DNA from: an uncultured Pseudomonas sp.
GTDB lineage: Bacteria > Pseudomonadota > Gammaproteobacteria > Pseudomonadales > Pseudomonadaceae
DNA: 64,000 bases
Direction: 5' to 3'
NCBI RefSeq assembly: GCF_913777995.1
Contig: NZ_CAJYVE010000011.1
Span: forward strand, 1 to 64,000
Made by a program: the position numbers and the translations under genes. This document shows positions 37,605-46,948 of this stretch, in pieces. Position 1 is the first letter of the stretch; each line of letters opens with the position of its first letter. Under the pieces are notes generated by a model that was given only the letters and a program-made list of their open reading frames with translations, was not told the origin of the DNA and made no database searches.

Positions 37605-39954
37605 GCGGCGCCTGCCGCGCCTGTTCCTGCTGATTTTGCTGGCAGTGCTGGCCGTGGCCGGCTGGCAGTGGCGGCAGGGCGCGCCGCTGTCGGCCAACCT
37701 CATGGATCTGGTGCCGGGCAGCCGTCCCGATCCGCTGGAACTGCGCGCCGAACAACGCATGCAGGAACCGCTGAACCGGGAAATGCTGGTGCTGGTCGGG
37801 CATGCCGAGCGCCAGCGCGCTATCGACCTGACCCGTGAGCTGGCTGCGCAATGGCAGGCCAGCGGCTTGTTCGAGAAGGTCCAGTGGAACCTCGCCGCCG
37901 ACCTGCCGGCGATCCGCACGCAACTGCTGCAAGGCCGCCTGGCGATGCTCCCGGCAGCAGACCGCCAGTTGCTGATCGAACAACCGCAGCGCTTCATCGA
38001 ACAGCGCGTGCAGAGCCTGTTCGACCCCTTCGCCAGCTTCAGCCTGGTGCCCAGCCAGGACGACTGGCTGGGGCTGACCGGGCGCATCCAGAACGGCCTG
38101 CCGCGCACCGGCGCGGTACAGCCGGACCTCGCCAGTGGTGCGCTGGTCGCCGAGGCCGACGGCCAGCAGTGGGTGCTGCTGCGTGTACGCACCGCTGGCG
38201 ATGCCTTCGACCTGCAGTTGCCGACGCGGATCGCCGCGCAAGTGGCCGAAGCGCGCAACAAGGTCACCCAGGCCCACGGCCAACTGCTGGCGGCCAGCGG
38301 CCTGCTGTACGCCGCCGCCGGCCAGCAGCAGGCGCGCCAGGAAATCACCTGGGTCGGTGGTGGCGCCACCCTCGGCATTCTCCTGCTGCTGCTGTTGGCG
38401 TTCCGCCGCTGGCGCGTGCTACTGGCCTTCGTGCCGGTGCTGGTGGGCATGCTGTTCGGCGCGGTGGCCTGCGTGGCGCTGTTCGGCACCCTGCACGTCA
38501 TGACCCTGGTGCTGGGCTCCAGCCTGATCGGCGTGGCCGTGGACTACCCGCTGCACTACCTGTCCAAGAGCTGGAGCCTCAAGCCCTGGCGGGCCTGGCC
38601 GGCGTTGCGTGTGACCCTGCCGGGCCTGACCCTGAGCCTGATCACCAGCTGCATCGGCTACCTGGCCCTGGCCTGGACGCCGTTCCCGGCTCTGACCCAG
38701 ATCGCCGCCTTCTCCGCCGCCGGTCTGCTGGGCGCCTACCTCACCGCCGTGTGCCTGCTGCCGGCGCTGCTGGCGCGGGTCGAACTGCGCCCGGCGCAAT
38801 GGCCACTGGATCTCGCCCAACGCCTGCTCGACGCACGTCAGGCCCTGCTGCGCCGGGTCGGTACGCCCATGCTGCTGGCGCTGCTGGCGGCGTTCTGTGC
38901 GGCGGGCCTGTGGCAGTTGAGCACCCGCAACGATATCCGCCAGTGGATTTCCGCACCCGCCGCCCTGACTGACGAAGCCCGGGCCATCGCGCGAATCACC
39001 GGCTACCAGCCGACCAGCCAGTTCTTCCTCATCCGCGCCCAAGACGAACAGCAGTTGCTGGAACGCCAGCGCGCCCTCACCCAACGCCTCGACACACAGG
39101 TCGGCAACGGCCAGCTGCGCGGCTATATGGCCCTCGGCCAGTTGCTCGCTTCGACCGCCGACCAGCAGGCCACCCGCACGGCCCTGGCTCGCTTGCCGGA
39201 ATACTGGCAGCCGCTGCTCGCCCTGGGGGTCAGCGACGCCGCGCTGCACGCCGAGCTGCAGCAGCTGCAGGCGCTGCCGCTGCAAGGTATCGAGCAGGCC
39301 CTGGCCGGGCCGCTCAGCGAAGCCTGGCGCCCCTTGTGGCTGGGTCGTGATGGCGACGGCGTGGCCGCCATCGTCAGCCTGCAAGGCCTGGGCGATCCAC
39401 AGGTGCTGCAGGCCCAGGCCAAGGACCTGCCCGGCGTGCAGTTGGTGGACCGCCTGGGCGCCCTCAATGGCGTATTCGCCCAGACCCAGGTCAGCGCTGC
39501 CGAACTCAAGCTGCTGTCCTGCGTGCTGATCGTCGCCCTGCTGATCGCCCCGTTCGGCCTCGGCGGGGCCGTGCGCATCGTCGCCCTGCCGCTGCTCGCC
39601 GCACTGTGCAGCCTGGCCAGCCTCGGCTGGCTGGGTCAGCCGCTGACGCTATTCAGCCTGTTCGGCCTGCTGCTGGTCACCGCGATCAGCGTCGACTACG
39701 CGATCCTCATGCGCGAGCAGGTCGGTGGCGCCGCAGTGAGCCTGCTCGGCACCCTGTTGGCGGCCCTCACCACCTGGCTGTCGTTCGGCCTGCTGGCGCT
39801 GTCGCAGACCCCGGCGATCAGCAACTTCGGCCTGGCGGTGAGCCTGGGCCTGGTGTTCAGCTTCCTGCTGGCGCCCTGGGCCAGTGCCGCCAGCCCCCAC
39901 TCAATCGACAAGGCAACCGACCGACCGGTAAGGAGTCACTGTGCCAAGCACTGA
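37585..39954 (+). CDS. MMPL/RND-type lipid exporter
   Basis: A 789-residue inner-membrane transporter of the MMPL/RND superfamily. The layout is two repeats, each a large periplasmic loop followed by a bundle of about six helices; the first bundle contains LGSSLIGVAVDYPLHYLS and the second VTAISVDYAILMREQ, the two family motifs with the proton-relay aspartates. It likely moves the polyene lipid across the inner membrane, handing it to the LolA-like protein encoded just before. The start is GTG at 37585 inside the LolA-like gene. Confidence 0.9.
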   Translation: MKISNPERRLPRLFLLILLAVLAVAGWQWRQGAPLSANLMDLVPGSRPDPLELRAEQRMQEPLNREMLVLVGHAERQRAIDLTRELAAQWQASGLFEKVQWNLAADLPAIRTQLLQGRLAMLPAADRQLLIEQPQRFIEQRVQSLFDPFASFSLVPSQDDWLGLTGRIQNGLPRTGAVQPDLASGALVAEADGQQWVLLRVRTAGDAFDLQLPTRIAAQVAEARNKVTQAHGQLLAASGLLYAAAGQQQARQEITWVGGGATLGILLLLLLAFRRWRVLLAFVPVLVGMLFGAVACVALFGTLHVMTLVLGSSLIGVAVDYPLHYLSKSWSLKPWRAWPALRVTLPGLTLSLITSCIGYLALAWTPFPALTQIAAFSAAGLLGAYLTAVCLLPALLARVELRPAQWPLDLAQRLLDARQALLRRVGTPMLLALLAAFCAAGLWQLSTRNDIRQWISAPAALTDEARAIARITGYQPTSQFFLIRAQDEQQLLERQRALTQRLDTQVGNGQLRGYMALGQLLASTADQQATRTALARLPEYWQPLLALGVSDAALHAELQQLQALPLQGIEQALAGPLSEAWRPLWLGRDGDGVAAIVSLQGLGDPQVLQAQAKDLPGVQLVDRLGALNGVFAQTQVSAAELKLLSCVLIVALLIAPFGLGGAVRIVALPLLAALCSLASLGWLGQPLTLFSLFGLLLVTAISVDYAILMREQVGGAAVSLLGTLLAALTTWLSFGLLALSQTPAISNFGLAVSLGLVFSFLLAPWASAASPHSIDKATDRPVRSHCAKH

Positions 39955-41188
39955 TATGGAATATCGCCCGGTGGTGGTCATCGGCGCCGGGCCGGCCGGC
40001 GCCATCGCCGCCGCGCTGCTCAAGCGCAAGGGCCACGACGTGCTGATCCTCGAACGCCAGCGCTTCCCGCGCTTCTCCATCGGCGAGAGCCTGCTGGCGC
40101 ACTGCCTGGACTTCGTCGAGGAAGCCGGCATGCTCGACGCCGTGCAGGCGGCGGGCTTCCAGTACAAGAATGGCGCGGCCTTCGCTTGGCGCGAGCGCTA
40201 TTCCGACTTCGACTTCGGCAACACCTTCACCCCCGGCAAGCCCAGCACCTTCCAGGTGCAGCGTGCCGACTTCGACCAGTTGCTGGCCGACCAGGCGGCG
40301 CTGCAGGGCGTGGAGATCCGCTACCAGGAAGAACTGCTCGGCGCCGACTTCAGCAGTGGCCAGGGGCTGTTGGAGGTGCGCCGTGAGGACGGCAGCCAGT
40401 ACTCCCTGCAGGCCGGCTTCGTACTCGACGCCAGCGGCTACGGCCGCGTGCTGCCGCGCCTGCTCGACCTCGAAGCACCGTCGGGCTTTCCGCTGCGCCA
40501 GGCGGTGTTCACGCATGTCGAGGACCACATCGACGACCCGGCCTTCGACCGCAACAAGATCCTCGTCAGCGTGCACCCCGAGCACCGTGACGTGTGGTTC
40601 TGGACCATTCCCTTCAGCAACGGCCGCTGCTCCCTGGGCGTGGTGGCCAGTGCCGAACGCTTTGCCGACCAGCCCCAGGACCTGGACGCCTGCCTGCGCG
40701 CCTTCATCGACGAGACCCCGCGCCTGCGCGACACCCTGAAGCACGCCGTGTGGGACACCCCGGCGCGGACCATCGGCGGCTACGCGGCCAACGTCAAGCG
40801 CCTGCACGGCCCCGGCTTCGCGCTGCTGGGCAACGCCGCGGAATTCCTCGACCCGGTGTTTTCCTCCGGGGTGACCATCGCCATGCGTTCGGCGAGCATG
40901 GCTGCCCGCCTGCTGGACCGCCAACTGCGCGGCGAGGCGGTGGACTGGGAACAGGATTTTGCCGTGCCGCTCAAGCGCGGTGTGGACACCTTCCGCGCCT
41001 ACGTGGAGGGCTGGTACGACGGCAGCTTCCAGGACGTGATCTTCTTCGAAGGCGGCCAGGCCGACATCCGCGCGATGATCAGCTCGATCCTCGCCGGCTA
41101 CGCCTGGGACCTGAACAACCCCTTCGTCAGCGAGCCCAAGCGGCGCCTGCGCATGCTCGCTGAAGTCTGTGCGAGCCAGGCCTCATGA
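39941..41188 (+). CDS. Flavin-dependent halogenase-like oxidoreductase
   Basis: A 415-residue FAD enzyme. The dinucleotide fold GAGPAG is at 15-20, followed by GES at 48-50, a lysine in YKNGAAF (Lys76) where flavin halogenases place the catalytic lysine, WFWTIP at 219-224 (the WxWxIP halogenase motif) and FLDPVFSSG at 302-310. These match flavin-dependent halogenases and their oxygenase relatives. Related enzymes in xanthomonadin clusters fit a halogenated or hydroxylated aryl head. It could be a hydroxylase. AAGGAG lies five bases before the GTG start, which supports it over the ATG five codons later. Overlaps both neighbours. Confidence 0.86.
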   Translation: MPSTDMEYRPVVVIGAGPAGAIAAALLKRKGHDVLILERQRFPRFSIGESLLAHCLDFVEEAGMLDAVQAAGFQYKNGAAFAWRERYSDFDFGNTFTPGKPSTFQVQRADFDQLLADQAALQGVEIRYQEELLGADFSSGQGLLEVRREDGSQYSLQAGFVLDASGYGRVLPRLLDLEAPSGFPLRQAVFTHVEDHIDDPAFDRNKILVSVHPEHRDVWFWTIPFSNGRCSLGVVASAERFADQPQDLDACLRAFIDETPRLRDTLKHAVWDTPARTIGGYAANVKRLHGPGFALLGNAAEFLDPVFSSGVTIAMRSASMAARLLDRQLRGEAVDWEQDFAVPLKRGVDTFRAYVEGWYDGSFQDVIFFEGGQADIRAMISSILAGYAWDLNNPFVSEPKRRLRMLAEVCASQAS

Positions 41189-41919
41189 GCGGTCCGTACC
41201 TGAGCGACAGCTACGTCGAAGAGACCCGCTTCGGCCTGTGGTTCCTGCGCAGCTACACCTGGCAGTACTGGGTGCTGCGGGTGGCGATCGAAGACCTGCG
41301 CGGGCTGTTCGATGCGCCACCGCCCGGCGAGGCGGTGCTGCTGGACGCCGGCTGCGGCCAGGGCAAGTCGTTCCTGCACTTGCAGCGGGTGTTCCAGCCC
41401 AGACGCATCATCGGCGTGGATGCCGACCCGCACAGCCTCGAACAGAGCGCCAGCGAGGCCGCGCGGCTGGGTCTGGATGTCGAGCTGATCGGCAGCGACT
41501 GCGCCAGCCTGCCGCTGCCCGACGCCAGCGTCGACCTGCTGTTCTGCCATCAGACCTTCCACCACCTGGTGGAGCAGGAGCAGGCCCTGGCCGAGTTCTA
41601 TCGGGTGCTCAAGCCTGGCGGCTACCTGCTGTTCGCCGAGTCCACCGAGGCCTACATCGACACCTGGGTGATCCGCTGGTTGTTCCGCCACCCCATGCAC
41701 GTGCAGAAGAGCGCCGCCCAGTACCTGGACATGCTGCGCGGCCAGGGCTTCGAGTTCGGCGCGGGCAACGTCTCCTACCCCTACCTGTGGTGGAGCCGTT
41801 CCAGCGACTTCGGCCTGCTGGAGCTGTTGAAATTGCGCAAGCCCAAGCCGTTCGGCCAGCGCGAGGAAACCCTGGTCAACGTGTTGGCGCGCAAGCCGCT
41901 GGCGGGTAGCGCCTCATGA
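41185..41919 (+). CDS. SAM-dependent methyltransferase
   Basis: A 244-residue class I methyltransferase. The SAM-binding motif is LLDAGCGQGKSFL followed by IIGVDADPHS, and motif III is CHQTFHHLVE with LKPGGYLLFAEST. It likely methylates the aryl head group, for instance a phenol oxygen, as in E. coli-type aryl polyenes. The ATGA overlap with the flavin enzyme and again with the lipoprotein gene shows tight coupling. Confidence 0.9.
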   Translation: MSGPYLSDSYVEETRFGLWFLRSYTWQYWVLRVAIEDLRGLFDAPPPGEAVLLDAGCGQGKSFLHLQRVFQPRRIIGVDADPHSLEQSASEAARLGLDVELIGSDCASLPLPDASVDLLFCHQTFHHLVEQEQALAEFYRVLKPGGYLLFAESTEAYIDTWVIRWLFRHPMHVQKSAAQYLDMLRGQGFEFGAGNVSYPYLWWSRSSDFGLLELLKLRKPKPFGQREETLVNVLARKPLAGSAS

Positions 41920-42401
41920 AGCGTCTGTTCGCCCTGCTGTTCACTGTGCTGCTGGCCGCTTGTGCCGCGCAGGCGCCGCTGCCGGTGGGTTTGCCGACAC
42001 TGGCGCTGCCAAGCCAGTGGCATGTCGAGCGCGAGCAGGCCGGCCAGCGCGAGGACGCGCTGCTGATCGTGCAACGCGAAGACGGCGCGCTGCGCTGGTC
42101 GATGATGGACCCCTTGGGCATTCCCCAGGCCCGCCAGCGCCTGGTCGACGGCCAATGGCAGGCCGATGGCCTGCTGCCGCCCAATCCGCAGGCCCGCGAG
42201 CTGTTTGCCGCGCTGCTGTTTGCCTTGACTCCGGAAGCGGAGCTGGCAAGACGCTACCCCGAAGCGCGCCAACAAGGCATGCTGCGCCAGCTGGGCACGC
42301 GCTGGGTCGTCGACTACCACGCCGCCCCGCGCCTGGAACTGCAATTGCCCGGGGGCCTGCACTACCGCATCAGCCCGCTCGACCAAGGAAACCGCCCATG
42401 A
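41916..42401 (+). CDS. DUF3261 outer-membrane lipoprotein
   Basis: A 161-residue lipoprotein. The lipobox is LLAAC with the modified cysteine at 16. The rest matches the DUF3261 proteins of aryl polyene clusters; the molecular role is unknown. It is probably on the outer membrane and may receive the polyene lipid. It overlaps both neighbours by four bases. Confidence 0.85.
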   Translation: MKRLFALLFTVLLAACAAQAPLPVGLPTLALPSQWHVEREQAGQREDALLIVQREDGALRWSMMDPLGIPQARQRLVDGQWQADGLLPPNPQARELFAALLFALTPEAELARRYPEARQQGMLRQLGTRWVVDYHAAPRLELQLPGGLHYRISPLDQGNRP

Positions 42402-43591
42402 CCGCCTACCTCAATGATCTGGGCCTGGTCTGCGCGCTGGGCAATGATCGCCACAGCGTGGCGCGCGCGCTGTTCGCCGGGGACAGCAGCGGCATGCGCC
42501 ACGAGGCAGGCTGGGTGCCCGGTATCGAGCTGCCGGTGGGTGCGGTGCGTGGCGAGCTGCCGGCGATACCCGGCCACCTCGGTATGCACAGCCGCAACAA
42601 CCAGCTGCTGCTGGCTGCCGCGTTGCAGATCGAAGCATCGATTCGCACCGCCATGGCCCGCTACGGCGCCTCGCGCATCGGCGTGATTCTCGGCACCAGC
42701 ACCTCGGGTATCGATGAGGCCAGCCGCAGCCTGGGCACCTGGCTGCGCGACCGGAGCTTTCCCGAACACTACGACTATCAGCAGCAGGAGCTTGGCGCCC
42801 CGGCGCATTTCCTCGCCGAGTGGCTGCAGCTCAGCGGCCCGGCGTATGTGATTTCCACGGCCTGCACCTCCAGCGCCCGGGCCTTGCTCAGCGCCCGCCG
42901 TGCCCTGGACCTGGGCCTGTGTGACGCGGTGCTGTGCGGTGGCGTGGACAGCCTGTGCCAGCTCACCCTCAACGGTTTCACCGCTCTGGAAGCGGTGTCG
43001 CGGCAACGCTGCAACCCGTTCTCGCGCAATCGTGATGGCATCAACATCGGCGAGGCGGCGGCACTGTTTCTGATGACCCGCGAGGCGGGCGATACACCGG
43101 GCATCGCCTTGCTCGGAGCCGGGGCCAGCAGCGACGCCCACCACATTTCGGCGCCGGAGCCCAGTGGCCGTGGCGCTCGCGAATCGATGCAGCGCGCGCT
43201 GCACAGCGCCGGCCTGCAGGCCAGCCAGATCGCCTACCTGAACCTGCATGGCACCGCCACCCTGCACAACGACGCCATGGAAAGCCTGGCCGTGCAGACG
43301 CTGTTTCCCCAGGGCGTGCCCTGCTCGTCGAGCAAAGCCATGAGCGGCCACACCCTGGGCGCCGCCGGGGCGCTGGAAGCGGCGTTCTGCTGGCTGTGCC
43401 TGGCGCCGGACAATACCCGCCGCGCCCTGCCGCCGCACGTCTGGGACGGCCAGGCCGACCCGCAGTTACCGGCGCTGTGCTGGACCGGCGCGGACAGCCG
43501 CCTGCCCGGTGACACGCCCCGCTACCTGATGAGCAACTCGTTCGCCTTCGGGGGCAACAACATCAGCCTGATTATCGGAGACGCACCATGA
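42398..43591 (+). CDS. Beta-ketoacyl-ACP synthase of the pigment cluster (first)
   Basis: A 397-residue FabF/FabB-type ketosynthase. The nucleophile is Cys156 in STACTSSA, the catalytic histidines are in LHGTAT and SGHTLGAAG, and a lysine is in SSKAMSG. It therefore can condense malonyl units. The start is the ATG that overlaps the lipoprotein stop by four bases; the longer open frame is a shadow. Aryl polyene systems have one ketosynthase that pairs with the chain length factor and another for initiation; which role this one has is open. Confidence 0.92.
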   Translation: MTAYLNDLGLVCALGNDRHSVARALFAGDSSGMRHEAGWVPGIELPVGAVRGELPAIPGHLGMHSRNNQLLLAAALQIEASIRTAMARYGASRIGVILGTSTSGIDEASRSLGTWLRDRSFPEHYDYQQQELGAPAHFLAEWLQLSGPAYVISTACTSSARALLSARRALDLGLCDAVLCGGVDSLCQLTLNGFTALEAVSRQRCNPFSRNRDGINIGEAAALFLMTREAGDTPGIALLGAGASSDAHHISAPEPSGRGARESMQRALHSAGLQASQIAYLNLHGTATLHNDAMESLAVQTLFPQGVPCSSSKAMSGHTLGAAGALEAAFCWLCLAPDNTRRALPPHVWDGQADPQLPALCWTGADSRLPGDTPRYLMSNSFAFGGNNISLIIGDAP

Positions 43592-44046
43592 CCGACTGGC
43601 CGGTCGCCGAACTGGTGCCGCACGCTGCTGACATGATCCTCATCGATCAGGTGCTGGCCTTCGACGACGACAGTATCCAGACCCGCCTGAGCGTACGCCC
43701 CGGTGGCCTGTTCAACGCCCCTGACGGAAGCCTGCCAGCCTGGGTCGGCATCGAGCTGATGGCGCAGAGCGTGGCGGCCTTTGCCGGCTGCCAGGCGCGC
43801 CAGCGCGGCGAAGCGGTACGCCTGGGCTTTCTGCTGGGCACCCGCCGCTTCGAATGCAATACCGAGCATTTCCCTGCCGGCAGCGAGCTGCACATCCACG
43901 CCCAGCGCTCGCTGCAGGACGACAGCGGCATGGGCGTGTTCGAATGCACCCTGAGCGGCCCCGGCATCCAGGCCTTCGCCCGTCTCAACGTCTATTGCCC
44001 GCCCAACACCGCCCAATACCTGGCCAAGGAGCCCACGCATGACTGA
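43588..44046 (+). CDS. FabA/FabZ-like hot-dog dehydratase
   Basis: A 152-residue 3-hydroxyacyl-ACP dehydratase-like protein. The catalytic histidine is in LVPHAADMILID and the glutamate in WVGIELMAQSVAAFAG, so both active-site residues are kept. This separates it from the hot-dog domain fused to the AMP ligase, where the acid is Asp. Together they may form the dehydratase pair of the polyene synthase. It overlaps the ketosynthase by four bases and the reductase by eight. Confidence 0.9.
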   Translation: MTDWPVAELVPHAADMILIDQVLAFDDDSIQTRLSVRPGGLFNAPDGSLPAWVGIELMAQSVAAFAGCQARQRGEAVRLGFLLGTRRFECNTEHFPAGSELHIHAQRSLQDDSGMGVFECTLSGPGIQAFARLNVYCPPNTAQYLAKEPTHD

Positions 44047-44767
44047 ATCCATCCTGGTCACCGGGTCCAGCCGCGGCATCGGCCGGGCCATCGCGCTGCG
44101 CCTGGCACAGGCCGGCTACGACCTGGTGCTGCACTGCCGCAGCGGCCGGCGCGAGGCCGAGGCGGTGCAGGCCGAGATCCAGGCACTGGGCCGTCAGGCC
44201 CGCGTGCTGCAGTTCGATGTGTCCGACCGTGCGGCGTGCAAGGCCATCCTGGAGCAGGACGTCGAGGCCCATGGTGCCTACTACGGCGTGGTGCTCAATG
44301 CCGGGCTGACCCGCGACGGCGCCTTCCCGGCGCTGGGTGACGACGACTGGGACCAGGTGCTGCGCACCAACCTCGACGGCTTCTACAACGTGCTGCACCC
44401 GCTGAGCATGCCGATGATCCGCCGCCGCGCACCTGGGCGGATCGTCTGCATCACCTCGGTGTCCGGGCTGATCGGCAACCGTGGCCAGGTCAATTACAGC
44501 GCCTCCAAGGCCGGCCTGATCGGTGCAGCCAAGGCCCTGGCGGTGGAACTGGCCAAGCGCAGGATCACCGTCAACTGCGTGGCCCCCGGGCTGATCGACA
44601 CGGCGATGCTCGACGACAACGTGCCGGTGGAAGAGCTGATGAAGATGATCCCGGCGCAGCGCATGGGCACCCCGGAAGAAGTCGCCGGCGCGGTGAATTT
44701 CCTGATGTCCGCCGAGGCGGCCTACATCACCCGCCAGGTGCTGGCGGTCAATGGAGGGTTGTGTTGA
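44039..44767 (+). CDS. FabG-type 3-oxoacyl-ACP reductase
   Basis: A 242-residue short-chain dehydrogenase that reduces the 3-keto group of the growing chain with NADPH. Cofactor motif TGSSRGIGR, Asn in LNAGLT, the catalytic Ser in ITSVSGL and YSASK triad are all visible. It stands between the dehydratase and the last ketosynthase. Its stop codon overlaps the next ATG by one base. Confidence 0.93.
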   Translation: MTESILVTGSSRGIGRAIALRLAQAGYDLVLHCRSGRREAEAVQAEIQALGRQARVLQFDVSDRAACKAILEQDVEAHGAYYGVVLNAGLTRDGAFPALGDDDWDQVLRTNLDGFYNVLHPLSMPMIRRRAPGRIVCITSVSGLIGNRGQVNYSASKAGLIGAAKALAVELAKRRITVNCVAPGLIDTAMLDDNVPVEELMKMIPAQRMGTPEEVAGAVNFLMSAEAAYITRQVLAVNGGLC

Positions 44768-45993
44768 TGAAGCGCGTTGTCGTGACCGGCATGGCCGGCA
44801 TCACCTCGCTGGGCAGCGACTGGGAGCGTATCGCGGCGAACTTCGCCGCCAACCGCAGCGGCATTCGCTACATGGCCGAGTGGGATCGCTTCAGCGAACT
44901 GAACACGCGCCTGGCCGGGCCAGTGGACGATTTCGAGGTGCCGGCGCACTGGACCCGCAAGCAACTGCGCAGCATGGGCCGGGTGTCGCGCCTGGCGGTG
45001 GCGGCCTCGGAACAGGCGCTGCGCGACGCCGGGCTGCTCGACGACCCGCTGATCCGCGACGGCCGCATGGGCACCGCCTGCGGCTCGTCCACCGGCAGTA
45101 CCGAAGAGATCAAGGCGTTCGGCAACATGCTGCTCAACTCGGTGGCCGATGGCCTGAACGCCAATTCCTACGTGCGCATGATGCCGCACACCACGGCGGC
45201 GAACATCAGCATCTTCTTCGGTCTCACCGGGCGCCTGATCCCCACTTCCAGCGCCTGCACCAGCGGCAGCCAGGGCATCGGCTACGCCTACGAGGCGATC
45301 AAGTTCGGCCGCCTGCCGATGATGCTCGCCGGTGGCGCCGAAGAACTGTGCCCCACCGAGGCCATGGTGTTCGATGCGCTGTACGCCACCAGCCTGAAGA
45401 ACGACGCGCCGCAAAGCAGCCCGCGCCCCTACGACACCGGGCGTGATGGCCTGGTGATCGGCGAAGGCGCCGGCATGCTGGTGCTCGAAGAACTGCAACA
45501 CGCCTTGGCACGCGGTGCGCGCATCCATGCCGAGATCGTCGGTTTCGGCAGCAATGCCGACGGCGCGCACAGCACCCGCCCGGAACAGGTGACCATGCGC
45601 CGTGCCATGGAGCTGGCGCTGCAGGACGCCGCGCTGGCGCCTGGCGCCATCGGCTACGTCAACGGCCACGGCACCGCCACCGAGCAGGGCGACATCGCCG
45701 AGACCCTGGCCACCTGCGAGCTGTTCGGCCCACGCATGCCGATCAGCTCGCAGAAGAGCTTCCTCGGCCACACCCTGGGCGCGTGCGGCGCGCTGGAGTC
45801 GTGGTTCAGCATCGAGATGCTCAAGCGCGACCATTACATCCACACCCTGAACCTGGAGCACATCGACCCGCAGTGCGGCGAGCTGGACTACCTCAAGGAC
45901 GCCCCGCGGGCCATGAGCAACGAGTACGTGATGAACAACAACTTCGCCTTCGGCGGCGTCAATACCTCGCTGATCTTCCGCCGCTGGCCTTGA
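44767..45993 (+). CDS. Beta-ketoacyl-ACP synthase of the pigment cluster (second)
   Basis: A 408-residue FabF-type ketosynthase with Cys164 in SSACTSGSQ, histidines in NGHGTATEQGD and FLGHTLGACG, and the C-terminal NNNFAFGGVNTSL pattern. Its closeness to FabF-type elongating enzymes and the distance from the first ketosynthase suggest different tasks, with this one the better candidate for repeated extension together with the chain length factor. GGAGG lies eight bases before the ATG; the GTG six bases upstream is too close to it. It is the last gene of the cluster. Confidence 0.92.
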   Translation: MKRVVVTGMAGITSLGSDWERIAANFAANRSGIRYMAEWDRFSELNTRLAGPVDDFEVPAHWTRKQLRSMGRVSRLAVAASEQALRDAGLLDDPLIRDGRMGTACGSSTGSTEEIKAFGNMLLNSVADGLNANSYVRMMPHTTAANISIFFGLTGRLIPTSSACTSGSQGIGYAYEAIKFGRLPMMLAGGAEELCPTEAMVFDALYATSLKNDAPQSSPRPYDTGRDGLVIGEGAGMLVLEELQHALARGARIHAEIVGFGSNADGAHSTRPEQVTMRRAMELALQDAALAPGAIGYVNGHGTATEQGDIAETLATCELFGPRMPISSQKSFLGHTLGACGALESWFSIEMLKRDHYIHTLNLEHIDPQCGELDYLKDAPRAMSNEYVMNNNFAFGGVNTSLIFRRWP

Positions 45994-46002
45994 TCCCCCG
46001 AC

Positions 46003-46041
46003 CTGGTGGGAGCAGCTTCAGCCGGGAAGCTTTGCGCGGCT
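46003..46041. repeat. REP-like palindrome after the pigment cluster
   Basis: GGTGGGAGCAGCTTCAGCCGGGAAGC near the end of the cluster is the REP family type that recurs near 48.4 kb. It lies between the convergent ketosynthase and LysR genes. Confidence 0.5.
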
Positions 46042-46051
46042 CTAGACGTGG

Positions 46052-46948
46052 CTACCCGGTAGTGAGAGTGGTGGTCACCAGGTCGTAGAAGGCCTTGGCC
46101 ATGGGTGAGGTCTCATCGCGGCGCTGCACCAGCCAGATGGCGCTGGTGGCGCCCTCGTCGAGCAGGGTGCGGTACACCACGCCGTCGATGCGCAGGCGCT
46201 GATAGGAGGCCGGCAGCACTGTCACCCCCAGCCCGGCTGCCACCAGACCGATGATGGTCATCACCTCCCCGGCTTCCTGGGTAATCAACGGGCTGAACCC
46301 GGCTGCACGGGCCAGCCCGAGGATCTGCGCGTACAGCCCGCTGCCGTAGCTGCGCGGGAAGAACACGAACGGCTCGGCGGCCAGTGCCGCCATGCGCAGC
46401 CCGGCTTCGCTGCCGCTCGCCAGCGGGTGGTCCGAGCGCATGATCGCCACCAACGGCTCGTGCAACAGCTCTTGCGCGACTAGCGTGTCTGGCAGCGGCA
46501 GCGGGCGCATGATGCCCACTTGCATGCTGCCCTCCTGCAGGCGCTCGACCACGTCCTGGCTGGTCATTTCCTGCAGGGCCAGGTGCACCGCAGGGTAGCT
46601 CTGACGAAAGGCAAAGATCGCCTTGGGAATGCTCGAGGTGAAGGGTGCCGACGCGGTGAAGCCGATCTTAAGCTCGCCCAGCTCACCCAATTGCGCACGC
46701 CGTGCCACGTCGGCGGCCTTGTCGACCTGGGCCAGCACCAGCCGGGCCTCGTCGAGGAACAGCCGACCGGCCTCGCTGAGCGCCACACGGCGGTTGGTGC
46801 GCTCGAACAGCCGGGCGCCCAGCTCCTGTTCCAGGGCCTGGATCTGCTGGCTCAGCGGCGGCTGAGAGATGCCCAGCGCCTCGGCCGCACGGCCGAAGTG
46901 CAGCTCTTCGGCGACCGCGATGAAATAGCGCAGATGACGCAGCTCCAT
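46052..46948 (-). CDS. LysR-family transcriptional regulator
   Basis: A 298-residue LysR regulator. The N-terminal helix-turn-helix is LRHLRYFIAVAEELHFGRAAEALGISQPPLSQQIQALE and the effector domain begins with KIGFTASAPF. GAGG five bases upstream supports the ATG two codons into the open frame. It is divergent from the MFS gene by 117 bp and probably controls it. The effector is unknown. Confidence 0.92.
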   Translation of the reverse strand: MELRHLRYFIAVAEELHFGRAAEALGISQPPLSQQIQALEQELGARLFERTNRRVALSEAGRLFLDEARLVLAQVDKAADVARRAQLGELGELKIGFTASAPFTSSIPKAIFAFRQSYPAVHLALQEMTSQDVVERLQEGSMQVGIMRPLPLPDTLVAQELLHEPLVAIMRSDHPLASGSEAGLRMAALAAEPFVFFPRSYGSGLYAQILGLARAAGFSPLITQEAGEVMTIIGLVAAGLGVTVLPASYQRLRIDGVVYRTLLDEGATSAIWLVQRRDETSPMAKAFYDLVTTTLTTG

